Source: Rebecca billardiae RCC1528 (lineage: Eukaryota; Haptophyta). From it: a stretch of 64,000 bases of DNA. The position numbers were made by a program, and so were the translations under genes. The stretch covers positions 1-64,000 of the forward strand of contig OZ251246.1 of NCBI GenBank assembly GCA_965240325.2, in the 5' to 3' direction. This document shows, one piece after another, positions 23,597 to 33,653 of this stretch (position 1 is its first letter; every line of letters begins with the position of its first letter). The notes beneath the pieces were generated by a model. That model searched no databases. It was not told the DNA's origin and worked only from the letters and a program-made list of their open reading frames with translations.

Positions 23597-24675
23597 ATGT
23601 TCGGAACCGTCGCCTTGCCCGCAGCCCAGCGCTCTGCTCTCGCTCGTTCAACGCCGCCATCATCCCAGAGAGCCATCATCAGACGCTACTACTACTGCTC
23701 CAATCCTCCAGCTGCACTTCTCTCAGCCTCAACGCGCAGAGGCGCCGCAAGCGCGTAGAACACGCTCAGCCGTCAGCACGTGCGAGCACGAGCGCCGGGC
23801 GAATCGGCGCGGCGAACTGTGCGCGCCGCACGCATGCGCGCACTGGACGGGCAACGTACGAACGCGCGACTGCTCCACCTACGCATCGCGAATGACGCAA
23901 TGCACCAGATCCGCCCTCGCGCGCGATAAACTGACCGCGCAACTGCCGCCGCACCAACTGCCCCGTCACTCGTGTGACCCCCGCCCCCCCTTGCAGGAAG
24001 TCCAGGCGTTCGACCCGGCGGCTCAGGCGAACGAGGAGCTGCTCAAGCTCCTCGCGCTCTCCAAGGTGCGCGCGCCGACGTGCGCGCCGACGCGCGCCAA
24101 CGCACGCGCGCGCGCCGCCGCTCACCCCGCTGCCGCGCCGTCTAGTCACTCTAGTCTAGCGCCCCGTGCTCTCAGGACTATGTGTTCACGCGGCGCATCC
24201 GGCAGTTCCTCTCGCACCTCGACCTGGAGATGGTGTTCCAGAACGAGCCCACGTTCTCCAACATCGAGCTCTCGTTCGGCGTCCTCTCCATTGGTGCGCC
24301 CCACCGCGCATGCGGGCGGCGCGCGCGCGCACTGCCTCCCTGCACGACTGACCGCGCGCGCTGGCTGGGCGCGCTGCCGCTTGCGCGCGCGGCGCGCGCG
24401 CAGGCACTGGCTACGACCGCTTGCTCTTCGGCTTGAAGATCGCCCACGACACCTCGACGCGGAGACGGCTGATGCAAGAGCAGACGGCTGATGCAAGAGC
24501 ACACCGCCATCTCACTACGCTACCAGTGCGCAGCACCCGCGTCGGCGCCCAATGCCACGCTCGCTCGCGCTATCCGCGCGCGCAGGCTGGATCAAGAATC
24601 TGCGAGTACGGCTGGCGCATTCTGCAGGAGACGGCGGTGCATCGTACACCCACAAGATTGGCTGGCGCATCCTGA
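23597..24675 (+). pseudogene. Multi-exon gene remnant, 3' end overrun by repeat
   Basis: Three well-formed internal exons are visible: 23997-24065 (EVQAFDPAAQANEELLKLL), 24176-24293 (DYVFTRRIRQFLSHLDLEM, then QNEPTFSNIELSFGVLSIG) and from 24404 (GTGYDRLLFGLKIAHDTSTR). They are separated by GTGCGC...CTCAG and GTGCGC...GCGCAG introns with consistent phase and third-position GC. A candidate N-terminal exon at 23597 (MFGTVALPAAQRSALARS, then IIRRYYYCSN) looks like a mitochondrial presequence, but its phase does not join the next exon with any donor I can see, so an exon may be missing or changed. An exon-like stretch (ILKDYHPQTQLVIIGRD) lies just before it. After residue LMQEQ the frame enters a 19-bp duplication and then minisatellite DNA, stopping at 24673-24675. 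I do not recognise the family. It could be a living gene with a divergent tail. Confidence 0.5.
24463..24500 (+). repeat. 19-bp tandem duplication in the gene remnant
   Basis: AGACGGCTGATGCAAGAGC occurs twice back to back (24463-24481 and 24482-24500). Because 19 is not a multiple of three, it shifts the reading frame in the last exon. Confidence 0.95.
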
Positions 24676-24689
24676 AGGCTGACTCGCTG

Positions 24690-25700
24690 GCGCATCCTGG
24701 AGGGGTGGAGGACTCGCTGCGTATCCTGGAGGACTCGCTGGCGCATCCTGGAGGACTCGCTGCTGGCGCATCCCGGAGGACTCGCTGCGCATCCTGGAGG
24801 ACTCGCTGGCGCATCCTGGAGGACTCGCTGGCGCATCCTGGAGGACTCGCTGGCGCATCCTGGAGGACTCGCTGCGCATCCTGGAGGACTCGCTGGCGCA
24901 TCCTGGAGGACTCGCTGGCGCATCCTGGAGGACTCGCTGCGCATCCTGGAGGACTCGCTGGCGCATCCTGGAGGACTCGCTGCGCATCCTGGAGGACTCG
25001 CTGGCGCATCCTGGAGGACTCGCTGGCGCATCCTGGAGGACTCGCTGGCGCATCCTGGAGGACTCGCTGCGCATCCTGGAGGACTCGCTGGCGCATCCTG
25101 GAGGACTCGCTGCGAATCCTGGAGGACTCGCTGGCGCATCCTGGAGGACTCGCTGGCGCATCCTGGAGGACTCGCTGGCACATCCTGGAGGACTCGCTGG
25201 CGCATCCTGGAGGACTCGCTGCGCATCCTGGAGGACTCGCTGGCGCATCCTGGAGGACTCGCTGGCGCATCCTGGAGGACTCGCTGGCGCATCCTGGAGG
25301 ACTCGCTGCGCATCCTGGAGGACTCGCTGCGCATCCTGGAGGACTCGCTGGCGCATCCTGGAGGACTCGCTGCGCATCCTGGAGGACTCGCTGGCGCATC
25401 CTGGAGGACTCGCTGGCGCATCCTGGAGGACTCGCTGGCGCATCCTGGAGGACTCGCTGCGCATCCTGGAGGACTCGCTGGCGCATCCTGGAGGACTCGC
25501 TGCGCATCCTGGAGGACTCGCTGGCGCATCCTGGAGGACTCGCTGGCGCATCCTGGAGGACTCGCTGGCACATCCTGGAGGACTCGCTGGCGCATCCTGG
25601 AGGACTCGCTGCGCATCCTGGAGGACTCGCTGGCGCATCCTGGAGGACTCGCTGCGCATCCTGAAGGACTCGCTGGCGCATCCTGGAGGACTCGCTGGAG
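24690..25700. repeat. Minisatellite of 21/22-bp units, about 45 copies
   Basis: Units alternate between CTGGCGCATCCTGGAGGACT-CG (22 bp) and the same lacking one G (21 bp). A few variants (GCACATCC at about 25177 and 25567, GCGAATCC at about 25112) mark a higher-order duplication: fourteen consecutive units beginning near 24935 repeat in the same order about 390 bp later. Frames of 370-425 aa run through on both strands only because the repeat lacks stops. The flanks (25700-25740) hold CCGATCCTCAAGGA and CCGATCCTCCAGGATCGG, related to the unit. Array size is likely polymorphic. Confidence 0.95.
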
Positions 25701-26020
25701 GCCGATCCTCAAGGACTGGCGCCGATCCTCCAGGATCGGCCTGGAAAAAGTCCAAAACCGTCCTCCAGGTTCGGACCGTCCTCCAAGTGGCGGCTGCGCC
25801 GCGGGTTTTCAGGATCCGGGAGCAGAAGAGTAGGATACTTGTATCGCGAATAAAAACTCCGTCCGCCACGAATCACCGGCCGCCACAAACAACAGAGCTG
25901 GGCAACCTGAACGCCTGCCGGAACCAAGTGTGCTGCACGTGAAATCATAGTGAACGTCCTAATCTCGCCTGCCCGAGCTGTGTGCGTCTCTTATTCCTGG
26001 TCGGCTGTGACAGGGCAGGC
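25701..26020. other. Spacer between minisatellite and the next gene
   Basis: Less GC-rich, no ORF called. It includes the 3' flank of the minus-strand gene that ends at 26021. A plus-strand AATAAAAA lies at about 25849. Confidence 0.4.
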
Positions 26021-27697
26021 TCAGGTCGACAGCACGTGCGCCGCGCTCGCCGCGAGCGCGGCGCCCTCGGGCGGCGCGGCGGCGCAGCGCGCACACGCGC
26101 AGCGCGCGCACGCCGCGCGCGTGGCGGGCGCGCGCCAGTCCGGCGGCCCCGGCCCGCACGCCCACCCGGACTCGGCGCTCGGCAGCAGCTCGAGCAGCAG
26201 CGCCGCGCCCGCCGCCGGCGCGGCCGGCGCGGCGGCGTCCGGCGGCGTGGGCGTGGGCGGCGGCGGCGGCGGCGACGGCTCGGCGGGCTGCGAGGCGCGC
26301 CGCTCGGACGGCGGCGGGCTGACGGCCAGGCGCGGGAGGCGCAGCGCGCGCACGCTCGCCGCGGGCACGCACGCGCACACCAGGCCCGAGGCGGCCCCCG
26401 CCGCCGCGCCCAGCGGCGGCACGTGCGGCCGCACCCAGACGCGCACGCGCGCCTCGCCGCCGCCGAGATTGCAATCTCGCGACGCGGCGGCCGCGGCGGG
26501 CTCGACGCGCTCGCAGACGCCGAGCAGCGCGCGCGCGCCCGCGCCGCGCGGCGGCGGCGGCGGCACCTCCTGCGGCCGCGCGCCGCCCGCCGCCGAAGCC
26601 GCCGCGGGCGGCGCCAGCAGGCACAGCAGCGTGCGCGGCCCATAGCCCAGCGCAGGCAGCGGCGGCGGCGGGTGCGCCGCGGCGCGCGGCGGCGGCGGCG
26701 GCGGCGCCGGCCGCGGCGGCAGCGGCTGCAGCAGCAGAACCGTAGCGCCCTCGGCGGCGGGCTGGGCGGGCGGCGGGAAGAGGGCCGCGCCGGCGGCGAG
26801 GCACGCGCGCACCGCCGCGGGCGCCGCCGGCAGCGGCAGGCACGCGAGCGGCGGCGCGGCGGGCGGCGCGGCCGGCGCCGACAGCAGCAGCAGCGCACCG
26901 CCGCCGCCGCCGCCGCCGGGCGCGGCGCCGAGGACGCCAGCGACGCGCGCGACGACGGCGCAGCAGCCGGGCGCGGCGGCGGGGTCGGCGAGGAGCTCGT
27001 CGAGCTCGTGCGACGCGCAGCAGAGCAGCAGCTCGTCCGCCTCGCGCCGCAGGTCGAGCACGGGCACCGTCAGCTCCGACGGGAGCAGCAGCGGCGGCGG
27101 CGGCGGCGCCGGCGGCGCCGCCGCGGCCGCGGCGCGGGCGCCGGCCGCGGCGCCGCCGCCGGCCGGCGCGCCGTGCGCGGTGCGGGCGGCGCCGACGAGC
27201 AGCGCGGCGCCGGGGGCGAGGAGGTGGGCGAGGGCGGGGTCGGCGGCGGCGGCGCACAGCCGCTCGGGCAGCAACGCGTCGAGCGCCGCCGCGCGGCCCT
27301 CCGCCTCCGCCGCCGCCGCCGGCCGCGCGCGCGCGCGCAGCAGCGGCGGCGCGCCGCCGCCGCCGCCGCCGAGCGCGCACACCGCCGTGAGCCGCAGCGC
27401 GAGCGCGGCATCGGCCGGCGCGGTGCCATTCGGCACGGCGGCCTGCGCCGGCCGCAGCTCGGCGGCCGCCTGCGAGACGAGCGCGGGGCGGCCGAGGTGG
27501 CCGCCCCACGCGCGGAGCGCGCGCGCGAGCGCGAGCGCGGCGGCGGGCCAGGGGGGCGGCGGTTCGGGGAGGGCGAGGTGGAGCTCGCGCACCACGGCGC
27601 ACAGCTCGCGCGCCGCGCGCGCCGCCGCCTCGCCCTCCGCGCACCGCGGCCGCTTATTCGGCGGCGGCGCGTCGCGCGGCAGCGGCGGCGTCGTCAT
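26021..27697 (-). CDS. Unknown Ala/Pro-rich protein, single exon
   Basis: An uninterrupted frame encodes 558 aa from ATG at 27697 (MTTPPLPRDAPPPNKRPRC, a basic stretch that could be a nuclear signal) to the TGA at 26021. Codon third positions are almost all G or C, and the protein alternates helical Leu/Ala-rich segments with Pro and Gly runs. Recognisable pieces are AARELCAVVRELHLALPEPP near the N terminus, LTVPVLDLRREADELLLCCA in the middle, and a C-terminal Cys-rich ACARCACARCAA that could bind metal. The palindrome at 26465 encodes [10 protein letters not shown] do not recognise the family; the pattern would suit a subunit of a nuclear complex, but nothing proves this. It diverges from the PRP40-like gene over a 186-bp promoter. 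Confidence 0.65.
   Translation of the reverse strand: MTTPPLPRDAPPPNKRPRCAEGEAAARAARELCAVVRELHLALPEPPPPWPAAALALARALRAWGGHLGRPALVSQAAAELRPAQAAVPNGTAPADAALALRLTAVCALGGGGGGAPPLLRARARPAAAAEAEGRAAALDALLPERLCAAAADPALAHLLAPGAALLVGAARTAHGAPAGGGAAAGARAAAAAAPPAPPPPPLLLPSELTVPVLDLRREADELLLCCASHELDELLADPAAAPGCCAVVARVAGVLGAAPGGGGGGGALLLLSAPAAPPAAPPLACLPLPAAPAAVRACLAAGAALFPPPAQPAAEGATVLLLQPLPPRPAPPPPPPRAAAHPPPPLPALGYGPRTLLCLLAPPAAASAAGGARPQEVPPPPPRGAGARALLGVCERVEPAAAAASRDCNLGGGEARVRVWVRPHVPPLGAAAGAASGLVCACVPAASVRALRLPRLAVSPPPSERRASQPAEPSPPPPPPTPTPPDAAAPAAPAAGAALLLELLPSAESGWACGPGPPDWRAPATRAACARCACARCAAAPPEGAALAASAAHVLST
26465..26478. repeat. Palindrome in the unknown minus-strand gene
   Basis: GAGATTGCAATCTC, read as RDCNL in frame. 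Confidence 0.95.
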
Positions 27698-27883
27698 CGC
27701 CGACGACGCCCGCCGTTTGAGTGATTTGTGTGGCGCCACTGGCGCGCCGTTTGGAGCCTTCACGGCAGGAGGGACGAAATCGGCGCCGCCATCGTGGGAG
27801 TTCGGAGTTCAGCCGGAGGGCACACTCGGCGGGCCACGCACTCGTCGCGGCCACGCGCAGCCCGACCGCCGCGGCGCGCCGCG
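27698..27883. promoter_or_regulatory. Divergent promoter, unknown gene / PRP40-like gene
   Basis: 186 bp between two outward ATGs (27697 minus, 27884 plus). It has lower GC in the middle (TTTGAGTGATTTGTGTGG at about 27716-27733). No TATA box is visible. Coregulation of the pair is plausible. Confidence 0.55.
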
Positions 27884-28792
27884 ATGAGCGACCCGCCGGC
27901 GAGCGGGTGGACGGAGCACACGGCCAAGTCGGGCCGCAAGTACTGGCACCACAAGGCGCGCGGCACCTCCGTCTGGACCAAGCCGCCCGAGCTGCAGTCG
28001 CCCGAGGAGCGCGCGGCCGCCGCCGCGGCGGGCGGCCAGTGGAAGCAGTACACCAGCGAGAAGGGGCGCGTGTATTATTATAACGCGACGACGAAGCAGA
28101 CGTCGTGGGCGCTGCCCGTCGGCGCCGCGCCGCCGGCGCAGCCGCCGCCGCCGGCGGCGCAGCCGCCGCCGGCTCCGGCGGCGCCGCTCCCGCCGCCGCC
28201 CGCGGGCGCGCCGCCGCCGCTCGGCGCGCGCCCGCCGCCGCCGCCGCCGCCGGCCGGCCCGCCGCCCTCGCACCACCCGCTCCCGCCGGCGCCCGCCGGC
28301 GCGCCGCCACCGCTCGCCGCGCTCGCCGCGCCGCCGCACCACCCGCCGCCGCACCACCACCCGCTGCAGCAGCCGGCGGAGCGCGGCGGCGCCGACGGCG
28401 GCGGCGCCGACGACGCCGCCGCCTCGCCGCACGAGCGCTTCGTCTCGCTGCTGCGGGAGCGGGTGCCGCAGCCGGACGGCACGGCGTGGGAGTCTGCGCT
28501 GCGGCTGATCGTGCACGACCCGCGGTACGCCGCCCTCCCCACCCTCGCCGCGCGCAAGGCCGCGTACGAAGCTTACGCCGCGGCCGAGCGGCGGCGCGCG
28601 GCCGCGGCCGTGCGCGCGGCGTTTGGCGCCTTGGTGAGGGAGGCGGCGCGCGCGGGCGAGCTGGGCTCGCGCACGGCGTTCGAGGACGCGGCGGCGCTGC
28701 TGGGCGCGGACGCGCGCTGGGCCGCGATGGAGGAGCACCTCGCCGCGCACGCATCCGCCAACGCGGACGGCGGCAGCAGCGGCGTTGGCGTT

Positions 28793-28823
<31 letters not shown>

Positions 28824-30151
28824 GCGCGTGGCGGCGCGCAGTGCACGCGGCGAGGCGCGAGCTCGAGCGCGCGCTGGGCGAGGAGCAGGACGCGCTCGAG
28901 GCGGAGGAGCGCGCGGAGCGGCGCGCCGCGCGCGCCGCGCGCGAGGCCACCTTCGCGCAGCTCCTCCGCGCGCTCACCGCGCGCGGCGAGCTCGGCGCGG
29001 ACACGCCGTGGCGCGCGGCGCAGTCGGCGGTGCGGCGCGCGACGGAGGCGGCGGCGGACGCGGCGGCGGCGGAGCGCGGCGAGGGGGAGGGCGGCACGGG
29101 CGAGCCCGACGCGATGCCGCACCCGCGCGCGCTGCGCGAGCTCCGCCGCCTCGACCGCCTCGACCGCCTCGCCATCTTCGAGGCGCACGTCCGAGTGAGC
29201 GCAGCCGCCGGCAGCCGCCGCCGCGCCGCGCGCCGCGCGCCGCGGCGCCGCGCGCAGCGACGCGCCGCGCCGCGCGCCAACGTCTGCGCCGGCCGCGCGC
29301 GCGCTCGTGCGCCCGCCGAGCCGCGCGCCGCGCCGCCGCCGCGCGTGCCCGCCCGCGCCGCGCGCGCCGCGCAGGCGCTGGAGAAGGAGGCGGACGCCGA
29401 GGCCGCCGCGGCGCGCGAGCGCTCGCGCCGCGAGGGCCGCTCGGCGCGCGAGGGCTTTCGGCGGCTGCTGCGCGCGCTGCACGACAGGTGTGCGCGCGCG
29501 CGCACCGCCGACGGGTTGGGCGGCGCGTGCATTGCCCTGCGTTGTTGTGCGTGGGAAGGGGCGTCGTCATTGGCGCGTGTGTACTTGTGGGGGCGTGCGT
29601 GCGTGCACGGTTGGGCTGATGAATGTGCATGCTATGCCCCCGCCGCAGCTGGGTGCGTGCCGCGGCGCGCGCGTCGGCCGCGCGGTAGCGATCGCTCACA
29701 CGCGCCGCGCCGCGCGCCGCCGTCTCTCGCCACATCTCGCAGCGCCGAGATCGCGCCGTCGGACCCGTGGCCCGCGGTGCTCGAGCGCGTGCGCGCCGAG
29801 CCCGCGTACGCCGCGTGCGCCGCGCTCGCGCACGGCGCGACGCCCGTCGAGCTCTGGGCCGACGTGGCGGAGGACGAGTGGGGTGCCGACCCGTTTGCTG
29901 ATCGCGCGGGCGGCGCGCCGGGCGCGCGCGGCGGCGGCGGCGCGCAGCGGCACGGCGGCGGGCACGGCGGGCACCACCACCACCACCAGCACGGCTCGGC
30001 GCGCGCGCGCGGCGGTGACAAGCGCCCGCGCGAGGGCTCCGCCTCTCCGCCGGGCGGCGCGGACGCTGACGGGGCTCAGGCTGACGGCGGAGCAGCCGCG
30101 GCGGCCACGACGACGCGCGCGGCGCCCAGCAGCAAGTCGATGCGGCAGTAA
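27884..30151 (+). CDS. PRPF40: PRP40-like pre-mRNA splicing factor (WW-WW-FF)
   Basis: Three exons, 27884-29194, 29375-29487 and 29743-30151, sum to 1833 nt, 610 aa. The start is ATG at 27884 (MSDPPASGWTEH). Two WW domains lie at residues 8-37 (GWTEHTAKSGRKYWHHKA, then TSVWTKP) and 49-75 (WKQYTSEKGRVYYYNATT, then TSWALP), followed by a long Pro/Ala linker and several FF-type repeats (HERFVSLLRERVPQPDGTAW onward; FGALVREAARAGEL; FAQLLRALTARGEL; GFRRLLRALHD; WPAVLERVRAEPAYAA). The tail is His/Gly/Arg-rich. In other eukaryotes PRP40 is a U1 snRNP protein that helps bridge 5' splice site and branch point. The first intron has the most canonical donor in the window (GTGAGC). Confidence 0.9.
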
Positions 30152-31366
30152 CCGACGGCGGATATTGCTGCTATATATATATATCTGCATTCGGGCGCGG
30201 CGGTCTTGATGCGGACGCGACGATCGACTCTTATTATTATTATTGATGATGACGACGAATTGTTCGCGCGGACGACGAATATATACAAAAATTATATATA
30301 CATCAATAATAATATCAGATGACGATGACGATGACGACTCTCATGACGACGACGCTGAGTGACTACTACTACTATAGCAGCGCGGCGCTCATCCGGTAAG
30401 TACGATATCTGACGACTCTGACACGGACTCAGATGACGACGACGCGGCGACGAATCTGCGCGCGAATCATCAGATTCGGCTCCGCGCCCCGTGCGCGGGA
30501 CTACTCATCGCCATCGGGGCAATCGGCGGCCCGGCGCCGCCGGGCCCCGGCCTGCCGCCAGTGACCGAGGCCCGGCCACGCGTCGCTCAGCAGCAGTAAT
30601 CAGTCGCGGGCTGAGTGCCACTACCGGGCCCGGGCCCGGCTCACACGCGGCTGAGAGGCTCAGTCACTGCTGTGTGAGCCAGTGAGTGAGCACGGACTCA
30701 TATCATGATGACGTGACGGCGACCGGACTGTCGACTCTGCTGCTCCGATCGATCATCGTCGACGACGACGGCGTGGTCGTCGTCGTACGACTAGTCAGTT
30801 GAATACGAGCACGGCAGTAGACAGTAGTAGGCCGAGTAGCAGTGATTCCGACAGGCCGGCTGACTCCTGGGGCTCGGTCTGACCTCGGCCCGGTTGGCGG
30901 CGGCCGGCCCGCGGCCGCCCCGGTCGTCACTCTCCGGACGATCACGATCAGACCCGGTTATCAGTCATCTAGTCACTATCAGAGTTACTGCGGGCTAGCT
31001 CCGGCGGGGGCTCGCTGAGTCGCCACAGACGCCACGGCGCAGACGCGCGCCATGTCAGAATGTGTCGATCTAATATATACGGCCCGGTGCCGCCGGGACC
31101 GGCGGCCCGCGCAGGCCGCCGAGGCACTCGGCCGGCGGCCCCGCGGGCACCACCCGTGGGACTGACCGTCTCGTCGGGCACCGCAGCCGGCGCCCGGCAC
31201 TCAGGCACGGCCACGGTCACTAGACAGGCTACGGTCCCGCGCCCGCGGACGGTGCCAATCGCGCGCTGCATATGCGCTATAGCTAGTAGCGCTGATGATC
31301 GGATGAACTGCCGATCGATCTGACCGGCGCCGCCGGCTGACTATTGATTATTGGCTATAGAAGTGG

Positions 31367-31398
<32 letters not shown>

Positions 31399-31931
31399 GC
31401 TAATGCTATAACTAGGTGATATACTGCTTTATGTCCGACATCGGCCGGGTCGTCGTAAGTACAGCATGAGTATCGTCGGCGCGGGTCCCGGGGTCGGCGG
31501 GGTCCGCCGTCGGGCCGCCCAAGCAGCGCTCGGCGCGGTAAATCGCGGTTCACGCGCTGCTTGGCGTCGACGTACGTCGTCGCCTGACGACCTGCTCGCG
31601 CCCACCCCGCACCCGCTGATGCCGGCCTCGCGGCGCGGATCTGCTGCCGCGTCGCCATCGCCGCCGCGTGCGGACTGCCGTTGCGCTCATGGCTGCACAC
31701 GCACGGCCTCAGGCCCACTGCTGCCGGCGAGGACCTCCGGCGTCGTCGGCCGCCGGGAGTCCGGGCGCCGATGCTTTGCGCGACGGCGGCGGCGCGCGCC
31801 GCAGCAGGGCGCCGCCTGCGCTTCGCTTGCGCGCCGGTCGGGCGCCGGCGCCACGACGGCTGCTGCTTGCTGACTGATGCGCGCGCCGCCGCGAGCGCGC
31901 GCCAGGCGCGCGCCGCGGCGGCAGCGGGCGC
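30152..31931. other. Gene-free spacer with AT-rich and GAC-rich patches
   Basis: It holds TA runs (30170-30183, 31370-31400), GATGACGAC-type short repeats (30245-30440) and TAATAATAA runs near 30305. It serves as 3' flank for both convergent neighbours. No protein-like ORF or RNA gene was recognised. Confidence 0.5.
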
Positions 31932-33653
31932 TCAGTGCGCCGCCGCCCACGCGGAGGAGAGCCGGCGCATCGCCGAGCCCGCCGCGTCGGCCATGTCGGC
32001 GGCCGACGAGCCCCAGCTCCCGCTGCTGCCGCCGCGGCCCGCGGGCTGCGGCTGCGCGGCCGGCGGCTCGGGCGCGGCGGCGGTCTCGGGCTCGGCACCC
32101 GCCGCCGCCGCGCCGAGCGACGCAAACCAGGAGACGGCGGGCGGCGGCACCGCGGGCATCTCGGGCTCGGGGGCGGGGTCCTCGTCGGCGGGCGCGGCGC
32201 TGCTGCTCGCGCCGCCGCTCAGCAGCGCGAGCGGCGCGCTCAGCGACTGGCCCAGCGCCTCGACGCCCGGCAGCCATGCTGACACCGAGGCCGACATCGG
32301 CGCGGACGGCTCGGGCGGCGCGGGCTCGGCGGCCGGCGGCGCGGGCGTCGTCGTCGCCGCCGCCAGGGCGGCGGGCGGCTCGGCGGCGTCGGCGGCGCGC
32401 TCGAGCCACGCGGGCAGCGGCGCGCCCGCCTCGACCGCCAGCCCGAGCTCGAGCCCCTCCACCAGCGCGGCGGGCGCGGCGCGCGCCGCGCCGAGCGCGC
32501 GCGCGGGCGCGCCGGCCGCGGCCGAGCCGAGCCACGCCGCCGCGCGCTCGGCGCCCGCGCGGATGTGCGGCCGCTCGAGGGCGGTGGTGACGGTGAGCGC
32601 GGAGAGCGCGGCCCACGCGCCGAGGAGCACGACGCAGAGCAGCGCCGTGAGCCAGCCTGCGCCACCGCGCGCGCGCGCGCAGGGGCGGGCGGGTGAGCGC
32701 TGCGGCGCGGGCGCCACGGCGCGCGCGGTCGCGGGCGCTGCGGCGCACCGTGCGCGCGCGCGCCGCCGCGCGCCGCCGGCTCGGCGGCGTGCGCCGGCGC
32801 GTCGGCCTCTTCTTGCGCGGCGCCGGGCTCCGCGCCGCCCTCCGCCGCCGCTTGCCGCTCAGCGAGGAACTTGTCGATCTTGGCCTGGCGCGACGCGGGC
32901 GAGTCGTGACCCCAGTCGATGCCGGTGGCGGGCGCGGCCGCGCGCGCGCCGCCGTCCGGCGCGGCGCCGCGCGCGCCGCGCCGGCCGGCGGCGGCGGGCG
33001 CGGGCGCGTCGGTGGACGCGTCGGAGATGGCGTCGTCCGCGCCGGCGCCGGCCTCGTCCTCCACGCCCGCCGCCGCCGCGGCGGTCGGCGAGTCCGGCGT
33101 GCGCTGCGTCTTGGGGCGGCGCGCGCCCGACGCGGGCGCGGCCGTGGTCGCGACCGGCGCGGGCGCGGGCTTGGCGGCGCGCGTGGCGAGGCCGGAGGCG
33201 CGGCGGGTGGAGGCGCGGCGGCTCGACGAGGTGCTCTTGGTGTCTTGCTGCGGTCGCGCGCCCGCACGCACGCGTCGCGCGCCCCGCCGCGCGTGAGCCG
33301 GCGCGCGCGCGGACGCGCGCGAGCGCGCGCGCGCGCACCGTCGTCGCCGAGGGCGGCGCGTCGGCGGGCTGCGCGGCCTTGCGCTTGAGCGACTTGGGCG
33401 TGTCCTCCGGCTCGGGCGCGACGGGCGAGCGGTTCCCGTCCGCCGTGCCGAGCGGCACGAGCGTGCGCGGCGTCGTCTGCCGCTTGTGCGCGCCGCCGCC
33501 GCCCGGCTGCTTGGTCGACTTGGCGGCCGAAAGCGCTTCGTCGTAAAGCCGGACGTACTCGGCCTTGGGGCGGTTGGAGGCGGGGAGCTGCACGTTGTGC
33601 TGCACGAGCCAGCGCTTCAGCTCGGCCACGGTCGACGGGGCGGTCTGCGCCAT
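31932..33653 (-). CDS. Putative inner nuclear membrane protein with HeH/LEM-like domain
   Basis: Three exons (minus), 33339-33653, 32749-33247 and 31932-32656, sum to 1539 nt, 512 aa. The N terminus (VAELKRWLVQHNVQLPASNR, then KAEYVRLYDEAL, residues about 8-42) fits the helix-extended-helix/SAP/LEM-like fold seen in Src1/Heh and LEM2 proteins. A basic Ser/Thr-rich stretch with NLS-like KSLKRKAA follows, then one membrane helix right after intron 2 (WLTALLCVVLLGAWAALSAL), and an Ala/Pro/Gly-rich tail. The order LEM-like, NLS, transmembrane helix suggests an inner nuclear envelope protein tethering chromatin; this is inferred from architecture. A plain SAP-domain membrane protein is the alternative. 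Both introns are 91-92 bp with GTGCGC donors. Confidence 0.75.

Noticed and set aside
24690-25700. CRISPR-like array
   Set aside because: Units are contiguous with no unique spacers, and the setting is eukaryotic.
24515-25869. Frames of 370-425 codons on both strands across the minisatellite
   Set aside because: They exist because the repeat unit contains no stop codon in several frames. There is no independent coding evidence.
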